From: Chloroflexota bacterium
GTDB lineage: Bacteria; Chloroflexota; Anaerolineae; UBA1429
Assembly: GCA_012513595.1 (NCBI GenBank)
Contig: JAAZBY010000208.1
Location: 1-11,808 of the forward strand
DNA length: 11,808 nucleotides
Direction of reading: 5' to 3'
The notes under the pieces were generated by a model that ran no database searches, was not told where the DNA came from, and saw only the letters and a program-made list of their open reading frames with translations. The translations under genes and the position numbers were made by a program. Shown here in pieces: positions 1 to 6,609 of the stretch (positions are counted from its first letter, which is position 1; every line of letters starts with the position of its first letter).

Positions 1-117
1 CGCCGGGAGGACGCGCAGTGGCTCTTTGAGTGGGCTGACCCGCAGATGCCCGAGGGCGCCAAGCAGGTGCAGGCGACCGTGAGCGAACCGGGCACCTGGG
101 TGTTGATCCACAAGTAG
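1..117 (+). CDS. 3' end of an unidentified gene (partial)
   Basis: An open frame runs from the first base of the window to a TAG stop at 115-117 and encodes the last 38 residues of a protein. The tail is rich in Trp and acidic residues (it includes [13 protein letters not shown]) and ends in WVLIHK. I do not recognise the family. The next gene starts 46 nt downstream with a good ribosome binding site and no visible promoter between, so this gene probably shares an operon with the dehydrogenase and the GH4 enzyme. That makes a role in carbohydrate metabolism plausible, but this is inference from position only. Confidence 0.6.
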   Translation, partial: RREDAQWLFEWADPQMPEGAKQVQATVSEPGTWVLIHK

Positions 118-148
118 GCGCCGGCCAGCGCCGGTCGCCCCAACACGT

Positions 149-154
149 AGGAGG
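149..154 (+). promoter_or_regulatory. Ribosome binding site that fixes the dehydrogenase start
   Basis: AGGAGG lies 9 nt before the ATG at 164. An in-frame TTG at 155 directly abuts this site and so cannot be the start it serves. Confidence 0.8.
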
Positions 155-163
155 TTGGCACGC

Positions 164-928
164 ATGGGCATCCTCGACAGGTTTGCGCTGCACGGCCGCA
201 CGGCCATCGTCACCGGCGGGGGCCAGGGGATCGGCCAGGCCCTGGCGCTCGCCCTGGCCGAGGCAGGCGCCGACGTGGCCGTTCTGGACGTCAACCCGCT
301 TACGGCGCAGGGCGTCGCCAAGGAGGTCCTGGCGCTGGGGCGCAGGTCACTGGCGATTGAGGCCAACGTGACCTCACCCGGGGACGTGGAGCGCGCCATC
401 GCGACGATCCTCGACGCCTGGGGGCGCCTGGACATCGGCGTCAACAACGCCGGGATCGGCGCCTGGGCCGACGCCGAGGCGATGAGCGAGGAGACCTGGG
501 ACCGCGTCATCGCGGTAAACCTGAAGGGGGTCTTTCTGTGCGCCCAGGCGGAAGGTCAGGTGATGCTGCGCCAGGGCTACGGCAAGATCATCAACACCGC
601 CTCGATGTCGGCTCGCATCGTCAACCGTCCGCAGAACCAGGTGGGCTACAACGCCTCCAAGGCCGGCGTGGTGCAGCTGACCAAGTCGCTGGCGGCGGAG
701 TGGGCCGCGCGCGGCGTCCGCGTCAACTGTATCTCCCCGGGGTACACGCGCACCGCCTTGGTCGGGCAGGTGGCGCACCTCGTACCGGGCTGGCTGAAGG
801 ACATCCCCATGGGGCGTATGGCCGAGGTCGGCGATCTGCAGGGGGCGGTTGTCTACCTGGCATCAGAGGCCTCGGATTATGTCACCGGGCATGACCTGGT
901 GATTGACGGCGGGTTTACCCTGTGGTAG
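164..928 (+). CDS. Short-chain dehydrogenase/reductase (SDR), polyol or sugar type
   Basis: A 254-residue classical SDR, the usual length for the family. The cofactor motif TGGGQGIG spans residues 17-24. Asp42 at the end of the second beta strand suggests a preference for NAD(H) over NADP(H). NNAG is at 94-97. The catalytic residues are visible as Asn119, Ser149, Tyr162 and Lys166 (YNASK). The C-terminus, with [13 protein letters not shown] and an aromatic end, resembles polyol and sugar dehydrogenases such as arabinitol, threitol or gluconate 5-dehydrogenases. A FabG-type ketoacyl reductase is a less likely alternative. The enzyme should be a soluble cytoplasmic tetramer. The following GH4 gene starts 60 nt downstream without a visible promoter, so both are probably co-transcribed and act on the same carbohydrate. 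The exact substrate cannot be read from sequence. ATG 164 is chosen for its AGGAGG site. Confidence 0.9.
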   Translation: MGILDRFALHGRTAIVTGGGQGIGQALALALAEAGADVAVLDVNPLTAQGVAKEVLALGRRSLAIEANVTSPGDVERAIATILDAWGRLDIGVNNAGIGAWADAEAMSEETWDRVIAVNLKGVFLCAQAEGQVMLRQGYGKIINTASMSARIVNRPQNQVGYNASKAGVVQLTKSLAAEWAARGVRVNCISPGYTRTALVGQVAHLVPGWLKDIPMGRMAEVGDLQGAVVYLASEASDYVTGHDLVIDGGFTLW

Positions 929-973
929 CGTGCGCGTTGGCTTGGCAGGGGCTGCGGTTTGGAGAGGGAACGC

Positions 974-980
974 GGGAGGG
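974..980 (+). promoter_or_regulatory. Ribosome binding site that fixes the GH4 start
   Basis: GGGAGGG lies 8 nt upstream of the GTG at 989. This supports the GTG over the in-frame TTG at 959, which has no comparable site and would add ten charged residues before the Rossmann strand. Confidence 0.75.
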
Positions 981-988
981 ATGATATC

Positions 989-2401
989 GTGATCAAGATC
1001 GCCATGATCGGTGCAGGGAGCGTGGGCTTTACGCGCAAGCTGGTGGCTGACGTGCTGGCGGTGCCGGAGCTGGCCGATACCGAGTTCCGGTTCATGGACA
1101 TCAGCGAGGAGAACCTCCGCATGGCGGCGGACCTGTCGCGCAAGATGATTGCCGACAATGGCCTGCCCGCCACCATCGTCGACACCACCGACCGGCGCGA
1201 GGCCATTGCGGGGGCGGACTATGTGGTCTCGACCGTGCGCGTCGGCGGGCTGGAGGCCTTTGCCCACGACGTGGAGATCCCGCTCAAGTACGGGGTCGAC
1301 CAGTGCGTGGCAGACACCCTGGGCCCCGGTGGAATCTTTTACGGGCTGCGGACCATTCCCGTGATCCTCGACATCTGTGCGGACATGCGCGACCTGGCGC
1401 CCGACGCGCTGTTCCTGAACTACTCCAACCCAATGGCCATGAACTCCTGGGCCGCTCGGCGCGCCGGCGGCGTGCGCTTCCTGGGGCTATGCCACGGAGT
1501 GGAAGGCGGCCACGCCCTGATCGCCAAGTCCCTGGGGCTTCCGCTCGAAGAGGTGAACATCATCTGCGCGGGGATCAACCATCAGACCTGGTACATCCAG
1601 GTCACCCACCAGGGGAAGGACATGCTCCCCTTCCTGCTGGAGGCGATGGAGAACGACCCCGAGATCCGCGAGCGCGAGCCCGCCCGCATCGACATTCTGC
1701 GGCGCTTTGGCTACTTTTCCACCGAGTCCAACGGGCACCTCAGCGAGTACCTGCCCTGGTACCGCAAGCGCCCGGCCGAGATCGAGCGCTGGATCTATGA
1801 CGGCACCTGGATCGGCGGGCGCACGGCGGGGTACCTGAACCACTGCCGCAGGACGGCCAACGAGTACCGCGACATGTACCCCAAGTGGATGGCCGGCGAG
1901 CCGCAACCGATCGGGCCGCAACACCGCTCCTCGGAGCATGCCTCCTATATCATGGAGGCGCTGGAGACCGGGCGCGTGTACCGCGGGCACTTTAACGTCG
2001 CCAACACGGGCCTGATCTCGAACCTGCCGGACGGCTGCACGGTGGAGCTGCCCTGCTATGTGGACGGCAACGGCATCAGCCCGGCGTGGGCGGGGCCCCT
2101 TCCCATGCAGTGCGCGGCCTCCTGCCGGGTCTCGGTCAACGTGCAGGAGATGGCGGTGGAGGCGGCCCTCACCGGCAACCGTGAGCTCGCCAAGTTGGCC
2201 GTGCTGCACGACCCGCTGACCGGCGCCGTGTGCAACACCGAGGAGGTGTGGCGCATGTGCGACGAGATGTTTGATGCCTTGGCCCCCTGGTTGCCGCAGT
2301 TCAACGGGGAGGGCCGCGCCTGGGCCGATATCCCCGCCCCCAGCACTCTGCGCAGGCCCACGCCGGCGGGAGACTGGCTTCCGCCCGCGTTGCGCTCCTA
2401 G
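989..2401 (+). CDS. Glycoside hydrolase family 4, alpha-glycosidase branch
   Basis: A 470-residue GH4 enzyme of normal family length. GH4 enzymes cleave by oxidising the sugar at C3 with tightly bound NAD+, followed by elimination, and need a divalent metal, usually Mn2+. The N-terminal Rossmann motif GAGSVGFT is at residues 8-15 and the conserved NYSNPM is at 144-149. The metal ligands are Cys168 (in CHGVEGG) and His198 (in GINH), with the spacing seen in the family. HLSEYLPW starts at His250. A Cys-His pair, rather than the Cys-Asn pair of phospho-glycosidases, together with the TESNGHLSEY stretch, places it with alpha-galactosidases, alpha-glucosidases and uronidases acting on non-phosphorylated sugars. 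Which of these it is cannot be decided here. It fits uptake of an intact oligosaccharide by an ABC transporter. A 15-bp hairpin follows the stop codon. Confidence 0.92.
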   Translation: MIKIAMIGAGSVGFTRKLVADVLAVPELADTEFRFMDISEENLRMAADLSRKMIADNGLPATIVDTTDRREAIAGADYVVSTVRVGGLEAFAHDVEIPLKYGVDQCVADTLGPGGIFYGLRTIPVILDICADMRDLAPDALFLNYSNPMAMNSWAARRAGGVRFLGLCHGVEGGHALIAKSLGLPLEEVNIICAGINHQTWYIQVTHQGKDMLPFLLEAMENDPEIREREPARIDILRRFGYFSTESNGHLSEYLPWYRKRPAEIERWIYDGTWIGGRTAGYLNHCRRTANEYRDMYPKWMAGEPQPIGPQHRSSEHASYIMEALETGRVYRGHFNVANTGLISNLPDGCTVELPCYVDGNGISPAWAGPLPMQCAASCRVSVNVQEMAVEAALTGNRELAKLAVLHDPLTGAVCNTEEVWRMCDEMFDALAPWLPQFNGEGRAWADIPAPSTLRRPTPAGDWLPPALRS

Positions 2402-2412
2402 GCCTTCCTCGC

Positions 2413-2453
2413 GCCTCGGCAGTGCCCTCGCCAAGGGCGGGCACTGCCGAGGC
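2413..2453 (+). terminator. Hairpin at the end of the SDR-GH4 unit, no U tract
   Basis: A perfect 15-bp inverted repeat (arms 2413-2427 and 2439-2453, loop 11 nt) begins 12 nt after the GH4 stop. The stem is strongly G+C rich. No T run follows, so it is a terminator or RNA-stabilising hairpin by position and strength rather than a canonical intrinsic terminator. Confidence 0.65.
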
Positions 2454-2538
2454 CCAGTGCCCTGCCCTCAGGCCGACAGGCCCACCCCGTCACCAAAGGC
2501 ACCCCATCGGCGAATAGCGCGGATCGGGCCACAAGAGG

Positions 2539-2567
2539 TTGACAAGCTCCCGTCCGGATGCTACGCT
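2539..2567 (+). promoter_or_regulatory. Sigma-70-type promoter for the solute-binding protein
   Basis: A perfect -35 box TTGACA (2539-2544) is followed after 17 nt by TACGCT (2562-2567), which keeps the T-A...T positions of a -10 box. It lies in the 292-nt gap between the GH4 stop and the binding-protein gene. Transcription would start near 2574, giving a leader of about 120 nt. I see no clear riboswitch or operator in the rest of this gap (2454-2538 and 2568-2680). Confidence 0.6.
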
Positions 2568-2693
2568 ACCAGTGGCGAGCGGCCCCAGGGGCGCACGGAA
2601 CGGCGCTGGCTCACGGCTCCCGACCGGATCCTCTCGTGTCGCTCGGGCAATCAGGCGACGCGTGCTACAGCAAGATCCGCGAAGGAGAGCAAG

Positions 2694-4700
2694 ATGAAGC
2701 TAACGCGCCGAGAGTTCATCCGTGTCTCAGGCCTGACCGCTGCCGCCTCGCTGGCCGTGGCTTGCGCCCAGCCAGCCCCCGCCGCGCCGACCGCCGCCCC
2801 GGCGGCGCCCACCACAGCACCCGCCGCGGTGCCAACCATCCATCCCAGTGCTGGGGCCGCGCCGACCGCCCCCCCACCCGTGGAGCCGGTGGCCAAGTAC
2901 AACGAGGCACCCATGCTCGCCGACCTGGTAGCCAAGGGAGAGCTGCCCCCCGTTGACGAGCGCCTTCCTGAGAACCCCGTCGTCTGGCCGGTGTTCGAAA
3001 GCATCGGCAAGTATGGCGGCACGATGCGCCGCAGCCATTCCGGCGTATCGGATGCCAATGGCCCGCTCAAGCTCACGCGGCGCCGCCTGAACTGGTACAA
3101 CCCCGACCTCACCGTGCGGCCGGACCTGGCCGAGGGCTGGGAGATCAACGAGGACGCCACGGTGTGGACCTATCATCTGCGCAAGGGCGGCAAATGGTCG
3201 GACGGCACGCCGTTCACCAGCCAGGACTTTGCGTACTGGTGGGTGGACACGCAGCTGAACAAGGACCTCACGCCGGCCGTCTCCACCGACTGGAAGTCGG
3301 GCGGGGAGGTGATGGATCTGCAGACGCCGGACGACTTTACCGTGGTGTTCAAGTTCACGGCACCGCTGCCGTTGTTCCACTACACCATGGGTAACCGCAC
3401 GCCGTTTGCGCCCGCCGAGTACATGAAGCAGTTCCACCCATCCTACACGGACAAGGCCGCCCTCGACGCGCAGGCCAAGGCGGCCGGCTTCGAGACCTGG
3501 GTGCAGTACTATGCGGACCAGGACACCTTCTTCATGAACCCCGCCCGGCCCGCCGTCGACACCTGGCTGGCCAAGAACAAGCTGTCTGAAGAGCTCTTTG
3601 TCATGGAGCGCAACCCCTATTTCATGGGGGTCGACCCGGAAGGGAACCAGCTCCCCTACATCGACAAGGTGACGCACCGCCTGCGGGCCAACGCCGACGT
3701 GTTCGCCATGTGGATCCTCAACGGCGAAATCGACTTCCAGGGCCGTAGCATCCCCGACTATACCCTCATGAAGGAGGGGGAGGCCAAGGGCAACTACACC
3801 GTGGTGCGCGGGTTCGGCGAGGGGCACTCTGGCCTCAACCCCAACCACGCCTGCAAGAACCCGCTAGTGCGCGAGTTCTTCCAGAACCGAGACTGCCGCA
3901 TCGCCCTATCTCTGGCCCTGGACCGGGAGGAGATCAACGATCTCATCTATGATGGCGAATGGACACCGCGGCAGTACAGCCCCACCGAGGGCTCGCCGCA
4001 GTACTACCCAAAGGCGTCCAACGTCTTCCTGGAGTACGATCCGGACCAGGCCAACGAGCTCCTTGACGGCGCCGGGTACGACCAGCGCGACAAGGACGGC
4101 TACCGGATGTGGAAGGACGGCAGCGGCCCGGTGAGCTTTATCATCGAGGGGCGCAGCGAACTCCCCGGCGACGAGATCCTCATGTGGGTCAAGTACTTTG
4201 GCGACGTCGGCCTGAAGGTCTCGTACAACGGAGTGGAACGGTCGCTGTACACCGAGCACTACCTGGCCAACGAGGTCGAGTGCGGCTGCTGGGGTGGCGA
4301 CCGGGCGCACCTGCCCCTGGTGGACGCCACCATCTTCCTGGGCGTCCAGCCGGACCGGCCCTGGTCGGGCGCCTGGGGCCTCTGGAAGATCGACCCCACC
4401 GACCCTAACGGCGAGGAGCCGCCCGAGGGACACTGGATCCGGGACATCTGGTCCATCTGGGACAAGGTGGCCGTGGAGCCGGACGAGGCCAAGCAGAACA
4501 CGCTCTTTTTCCAGATCCTGGACATCTGGGCCGAGCAGCTGCCCATGGTGCACGTGGCCGGCATGGACCGGCGCTCCGTCATCGTCAAGAACGACATGAA
4601 GAACTATGGCGGGCTGGACAAGCCTTTCTGGGGGACCATGGACGACTCGGGTTACGCCCCGACGCAGTACTATGTGAACCCGGAGGAGTACGTTCGCTAG
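2694..4700 (+). CDS. ABC transporter solute-binding lipoprotein, family 5 (SBP_bac_5)
   Basis: A 668-residue extracytoplasmic binding protein. The N-terminus carries a twin-arginine-type signal (TRREFIR, residues 4-10), a short hydrophobic stretch and a lipobox-like end at Cys24 (AVAC), so it is probably exported folded and lipid-anchored. A flexible linker rich in Ala, Pro and Thr covers about residues 25-68. The family 5 signature RPDLAEGW is at 142-149 and KWSDGTPF starts at 167. Family 5 proteins bind oligopeptides, nickel or, in many thermophiles and Chloroflexota, oligosaccharides. The GH4 and SDR neighbours favour a sugar ligand, but this is inference. The start at ATG 2694 has AAGGAGAG just upstream; the open frame extends back to 2271, but that stretch overlaps the GH4 gene, the hairpin and the promoter. 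Oddly, no permease or ATPase gene follows; a terminator does. Confidence 0.88.
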   Translation: MKLTRREFIRVSGLTAAASLAVACAQPAPAAPTAAPAAPTTAPAAVPTIHPSAGAAPTAPPPVEPVAKYNEAPMLADLVAKGELPPVDERLPENPVVWPVFESIGKYGGTMRRSHSGVSDANGPLKLTRRRLNWYNPDLTVRPDLAEGWEINEDATVWTYHLRKGGKWSDGTPFTSQDFAYWWVDTQLNKDLTPAVSTDWKSGGEVMDLQTPDDFTVVFKFTAPLPLFHYTMGNRTPFAPAEYMKQFHPSYTDKAALDAQAKAAGFETWVQYYADQDTFFMNPARPAVDTWLAKNKLSEELFVMERNPYFMGVDPEGNQLPYIDKVTHRLRANADVFAMWILNGEIDFQGRSIPDYTLMKEGEAKGNYTVVRGFGEGHSGLNPNHACKNPLVREFFQNRDCRIALSLALDREEINDLIYDGEWTPRQYSPTEGSPQYYPKASNVFLEYDPDQANELLDGAGYDQRDKDGYRMWKDGSGPVSFIIEGRSELPGDEILMWVKYFGDVGLKVSYNGVERSLYTEHYLANEVECGCWGGDRAHLPLVDATIFLGVQPDRPWSGAWGLWKIDPTDPNGEEPPEGHWIRDIWSIWDKVAVEPDEAKQNTLFFQILDIWAEQLPMVHVAGMDRRSVIVKNDMKNYGGLDKPFWGTMDDSGYAPTQYYVNPEEYVR

Positions 4701-4733
4701 ACGCCGAGATCCTTGGGGGGCGGCAAGATGACG

Positions 4734-4763
4734 CAAGGAGGGGGCCTGACGGCCCCCTCCTTG
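4734..4763 (+). terminator. Intrinsic terminator of the binding-protein gene
   Basis: A perfect 13-bp stem (arms 4734-4746 and 4751-4763) with a TGAC tetraloop starts 33 nt after the stop codon. It is followed by TTGCCT, a weak U tract whose last stem bases are also T. It closes the single-gene transcript. Confidence 0.8.
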
Positions 4764-4776
4764 TTGCCTCGACGAA

Positions 4777-4802
4777 GCGGCCGGCGCACCAGCGCCGGCC
4801 GC
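4777..4802 (-). terminator. Hairpin terminator of the antiporter gene
   Basis: A perfect 11-bp G+C-only stem (arms 4777-4787 and 4792-4802) with a 4-nt loop lies 4 nt beyond the antiporter stop on the minus strand. It has no clear U tract in either direction. With the neighbouring hairpin at 4734-4763 it insulates two convergent genes. Confidence 0.6.
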
Positions 4803-4806
4803 GTGC

Positions 4807-6297
4807 TCATGCCTTGGTCATCGCCTCCTGGTACTCGCCTGGCAGCCCCAGCCGACGGCGCGTCTCGTCGAGCGAGGCCTCGTGCGCCAGGACCAGCAGG
4901 CGGTCTCCGGGCCGGACGACGGTAGAGCCGCGGGCGATGCTAAAGGAATCGTCCCGCGCCACCAGGACCACCAACAGGTCCTCCGGCAGGTGGAGAGACA
5001 TGATCGATCGGCCAGCGGCAGGAGAGCCAAGCGGCACCTCCAGCTCCTCGAGCGTGCCCCGTAGGCCGGCCACCGGGTTGTACTCGATAGGATAGGGGGG
5101 CCTATCGACCAGGGGCGCATCAACACCCAGCCATTTGGCCACATAGGGCACTGTGGTGCCCTGCAGGGCCGTCGAGACGAGCACCACAAAGAACACCAGG
5201 TGGAAGAGCAAGTCGGCGTCGGGCACCCCGGCCAAGAGCGGGAACGTGGCCAAGACGACCGGCGCCGCCCCGCGCAGCCCCACCCAGCAGAGCAGTGCGA
5301 CCTCTCGCCAGTGCAGGCGGAAGGGCAGCGTGCAGAGGATCACGCTCACGGGCCGGGCCACAAAGACGAGCAGCCCGGCAATGGCCAGACCCGGGACGGC
5401 CACCGAGGGCAGCCTGGAGGGAAAGACCAACAGCCCCAGCGCCATGAACATGGTGATCTGCATCAGCCAGGCCACACCGGCGTGAAAGCGCGCCATGGCG
5501 CGACGATGGTAAAAGTTGGTGCGTGCGGCCACGATCCCTGACACGTAGGCTGCCAGGAGGCCGTTGCCACCGGCCAGGGTGGTCAAGCCCAGGGTCGCCA
5601 GCACCAAACCCAGCGACAAGACCGGGTACAGCCCCTCATATTCGAGGTCGATACGCGTCATGATCCAGGGGTAGGCCCGCCCGGCCAGGTAGCCAAAGGC
5701 GCCGCCCAGGGCGAACTGCCAGACGAAGCGGAGCAGCGTCTCTCCCACGCCGGGAGGGTTGCCCATGGCCAGCCCAATGGCCACCGTGGTGAGGAAGAGG
5801 GCCATCGGGTCGTTGCCGCCCGACTCGACCTCGAGGAGCGGACGCAGCGTCCCCTTGAGGCTAATGCTCTTGGAGCGCAACACAGCCAAGACGGCGGCCG
5901 CATCGGTTGAGGAGACGATGGCACCCAGGAGAACGGCCGTATGCAGGGGGAGCCCGACGACCTTCCAGGTCAGCAGCGCGAGCGTACCGGCCGTCAGTAC
6001 CACGCCGAGGGTGGCCAGCACCGCCGAGCGCGGCGCGACGGCGGTGGCGTCCTCCCAGGTGGTGTCGAGCCCACCGGAGAAGAGGATAAGGCTCAGCGCG
6101 ATCACGCCGAGCGACTGCGCCACCCCTGCATCGTCAAAGTAGATCCCGCCAGGGCCGTCGGACCCGGCCAGCATCCCCAGTACCAGAAACAAGAGCAGCG
6201 CGGGAATGCCAAAGCGCGCCGACACTTTGGAGGCCGCGACACCCGCCAGGATGAAGAACGCCGCCAGCAACATCAGGGTCTCAATGGATATGTTCAC
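4807..6297 (-). CDS. Cation/proton antiporter, NhaP2/CvrA type with TrkA_C domain
   Basis: A 496-residue inner-membrane antiporter that probably exchanges K+ or Na+ for protons. The first 390 or so residues are a Na+/H+ exchanger domain with many hydrophobic helices. Visible family features are ASKVSARFGIPALLLFL near the N-terminus, STDAAAV (130-136, with Asp132 in the transport site), VESGGNDPMA (157-166) and WVGLRGAAP (338-346). Residues of about 414-485 form a TrkA_C/RCK_C domain, the likely cytoplasmic site of regulation by nucleotide or ion. This layout matches E. coli NhaP2 (CvrA), a K+/H+ antiporter, so K+ is the best guess; Na+ cannot be excluded. The start is GTG at 6297 with AGGA 8 nt upstream; a further in-frame GTG at 6381 would start at the promoter itself. 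The gene stands alone, divergent from the pyr operon. Confidence 0.9.
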   Translation of the reverse strand: MNISIETLMLLAAFFILAGVAASKVSARFGIPALLLFLVLGMLAGSDGPGGIYFDDAGVAQSLGVIALSLILFSGGLDTTWEDATAVAPRSAVLATLGVVLTAGTLALLTWKVVGLPLHTAVLLGAIVSSTDAAAVLAVLRSKSISLKGTLRPLLEVESGGNDPMALFLTTVAIGLAMGNPPGVGETLLRFVWQFALGGAFGYLAGRAYPWIMTRIDLEYEGLYPVLSLGLVLATLGLTTLAGGNGLLAAYVSGIVAARTNFYHRRAMARFHAGVAWLMQITMFMALGLLVFPSRLPSVAVPGLAIAGLLVFVARPVSVILCTLPFRLHWREVALLCWVGLRGAAPVVLATFPLLAGVPDADLLFHLVFFVVLVSTALQGTTVPYVAKWLGVDAPLVDRPPYPIEYNPVAGLRGTLEELEVPLGSPAAGRSIMSLHLPEDLLVVLVARDDSFSIARGSTVVRPGDRLLVLAHEASLDETRRRLGLPGEYQEAMTKA

Positions 6298-6323
6298 AGT
6301 AAGGGTCCTCTCATCGGTAGAGT

Positions 6324-6370
6324 CCGCCCGGAAGCACGCGCGGGCCTCCGCGGCCAAGGGCACCGGGCGG
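6324..6370 (-). promoter_or_regulatory. Inverted repeat in the antiporter 5' leader
   Basis: Two 8-nt arms (6324-6331 and 6363-6370) are perfect complements and enclose about 31 nt that are themselves very G+C rich. They lie in the roughly 75-nt leader between the predicted promoter and the GTG start. A folded leader is likely. I could not match it to a known riboswitch such as the c-di-AMP class. Confidence 0.3.
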
Positions 6371-6381
6371 CGAACACGCAC

Positions 6382-6410
6382 ATATTACTTGGCTCTCTCC
6401 AGAGCGGCAA
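6382..6410 (-). promoter_or_regulatory. Promoter of the antiporter gene
   Basis: Read on the minus strand, a -35-like TTGCCG (6410-6405) is followed after exactly 17 nt by TAATAT (6387-6382). The small A/T-rich patch is conspicuous in this G+C-rich gap. Transcription would start near 6375 and read leftward. Confidence 0.5.
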
Positions 6411-6413
6411 GCC

Positions 6414-6429
6414 GCGCGCCCGGGCGCGC
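6414..6429. promoter_or_regulatory. 16-bp palindrome between divergent promoters (possible operator)
   Basis: GCGCGCCCGGGCGCGC is a perfect 16-bp palindrome. It sits 3 bp from the -35 box of the antiporter promoter and 7 bp from that of the pyr promoter, so one bound protein could touch both. G+C-only palindromes arise by chance more easily in such DNA, so an operator role is only suggested. Confidence 0.3.
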
Positions 6430-6436
6430 CTTGCGC

Positions 6437-6465
6437 TTGTGGCGCGCTGCGAACGGTGCTATACT
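6437..6465 (+). promoter_or_regulatory. Promoter of the pyrimidine operon
   Basis: A strong -10 box TATACT (6460-6465, five of six consensus bases) is preceded after 17 nt by TTGTGG (6437-6442), a half-conserved -35 box. Transcription would start at about 6471-6474, giving a leader of some 137 nt before pyrC. Confidence 0.65.
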
Positions 6466-6473
6466 CTTGCAGC

Positions 6474-6609
6474 ATGCGCCAGGCGATGAGGCGCAGCCAC
6501 TCCGTCGTGGGCCCTGAAGCGCTCCGAGCGCGTGCGCTGGGGATGAGCATTCCCCAGAAGCGATAGGGGCCCCTTTTCATGCCCGCCAGCCGCTGAGGTA
6601 CGAGACTGC
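6474..6609 (+). promoter_or_regulatory. Structured pyr leader, candidate attenuator
   Basis: The leader between the predicted start site and pyrC can fold in competing ways. Hairpin A has arms 6519-6523 and 6527-6531. Hairpin B has perfect 7-bp arms 6537-6543 and 6551-6557. An outer stem can pair GGGCCC at 6509-6514 with GGGCCC at 6567-6572, directly before TTTT at 6574-6577. The C run at 6552-6555 can instead pair with the G run at 6566-6569, excluding hairpin B. A short open frame (ATG 6474, stop 6564-6566, 30 codons) begins at or next to the likely transcription start. The pyrC ribosome site TGAGGT is at 6594-6599. I do not see a PyrR-binding consensus. An attenuator role is inferred from geometry only. 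Confidence 0.35.

Noticed and set aside
2271..2693. In-frame upstream extension of the solute-binding protein
   Set aside because: It overlaps the end of the GH4 gene and runs through a hairpin and promoter. A proper ribosome site and a Tat lipoprotein signal begin at ATG 2694.
6298..6375. Possible c-di-AMP or other riboswitch in the antiporter leader
   Set aside because: The leader is only about 75 nt and contains a simple inverted repeat. I could not identify conserved riboswitch elements.
6474..6609. PyrR-binding loop in the pyr leader
   Set aside because: No stretch resembling the known PyrR anti-antiterminator consensus is present, and no pyrR gene is in the window.
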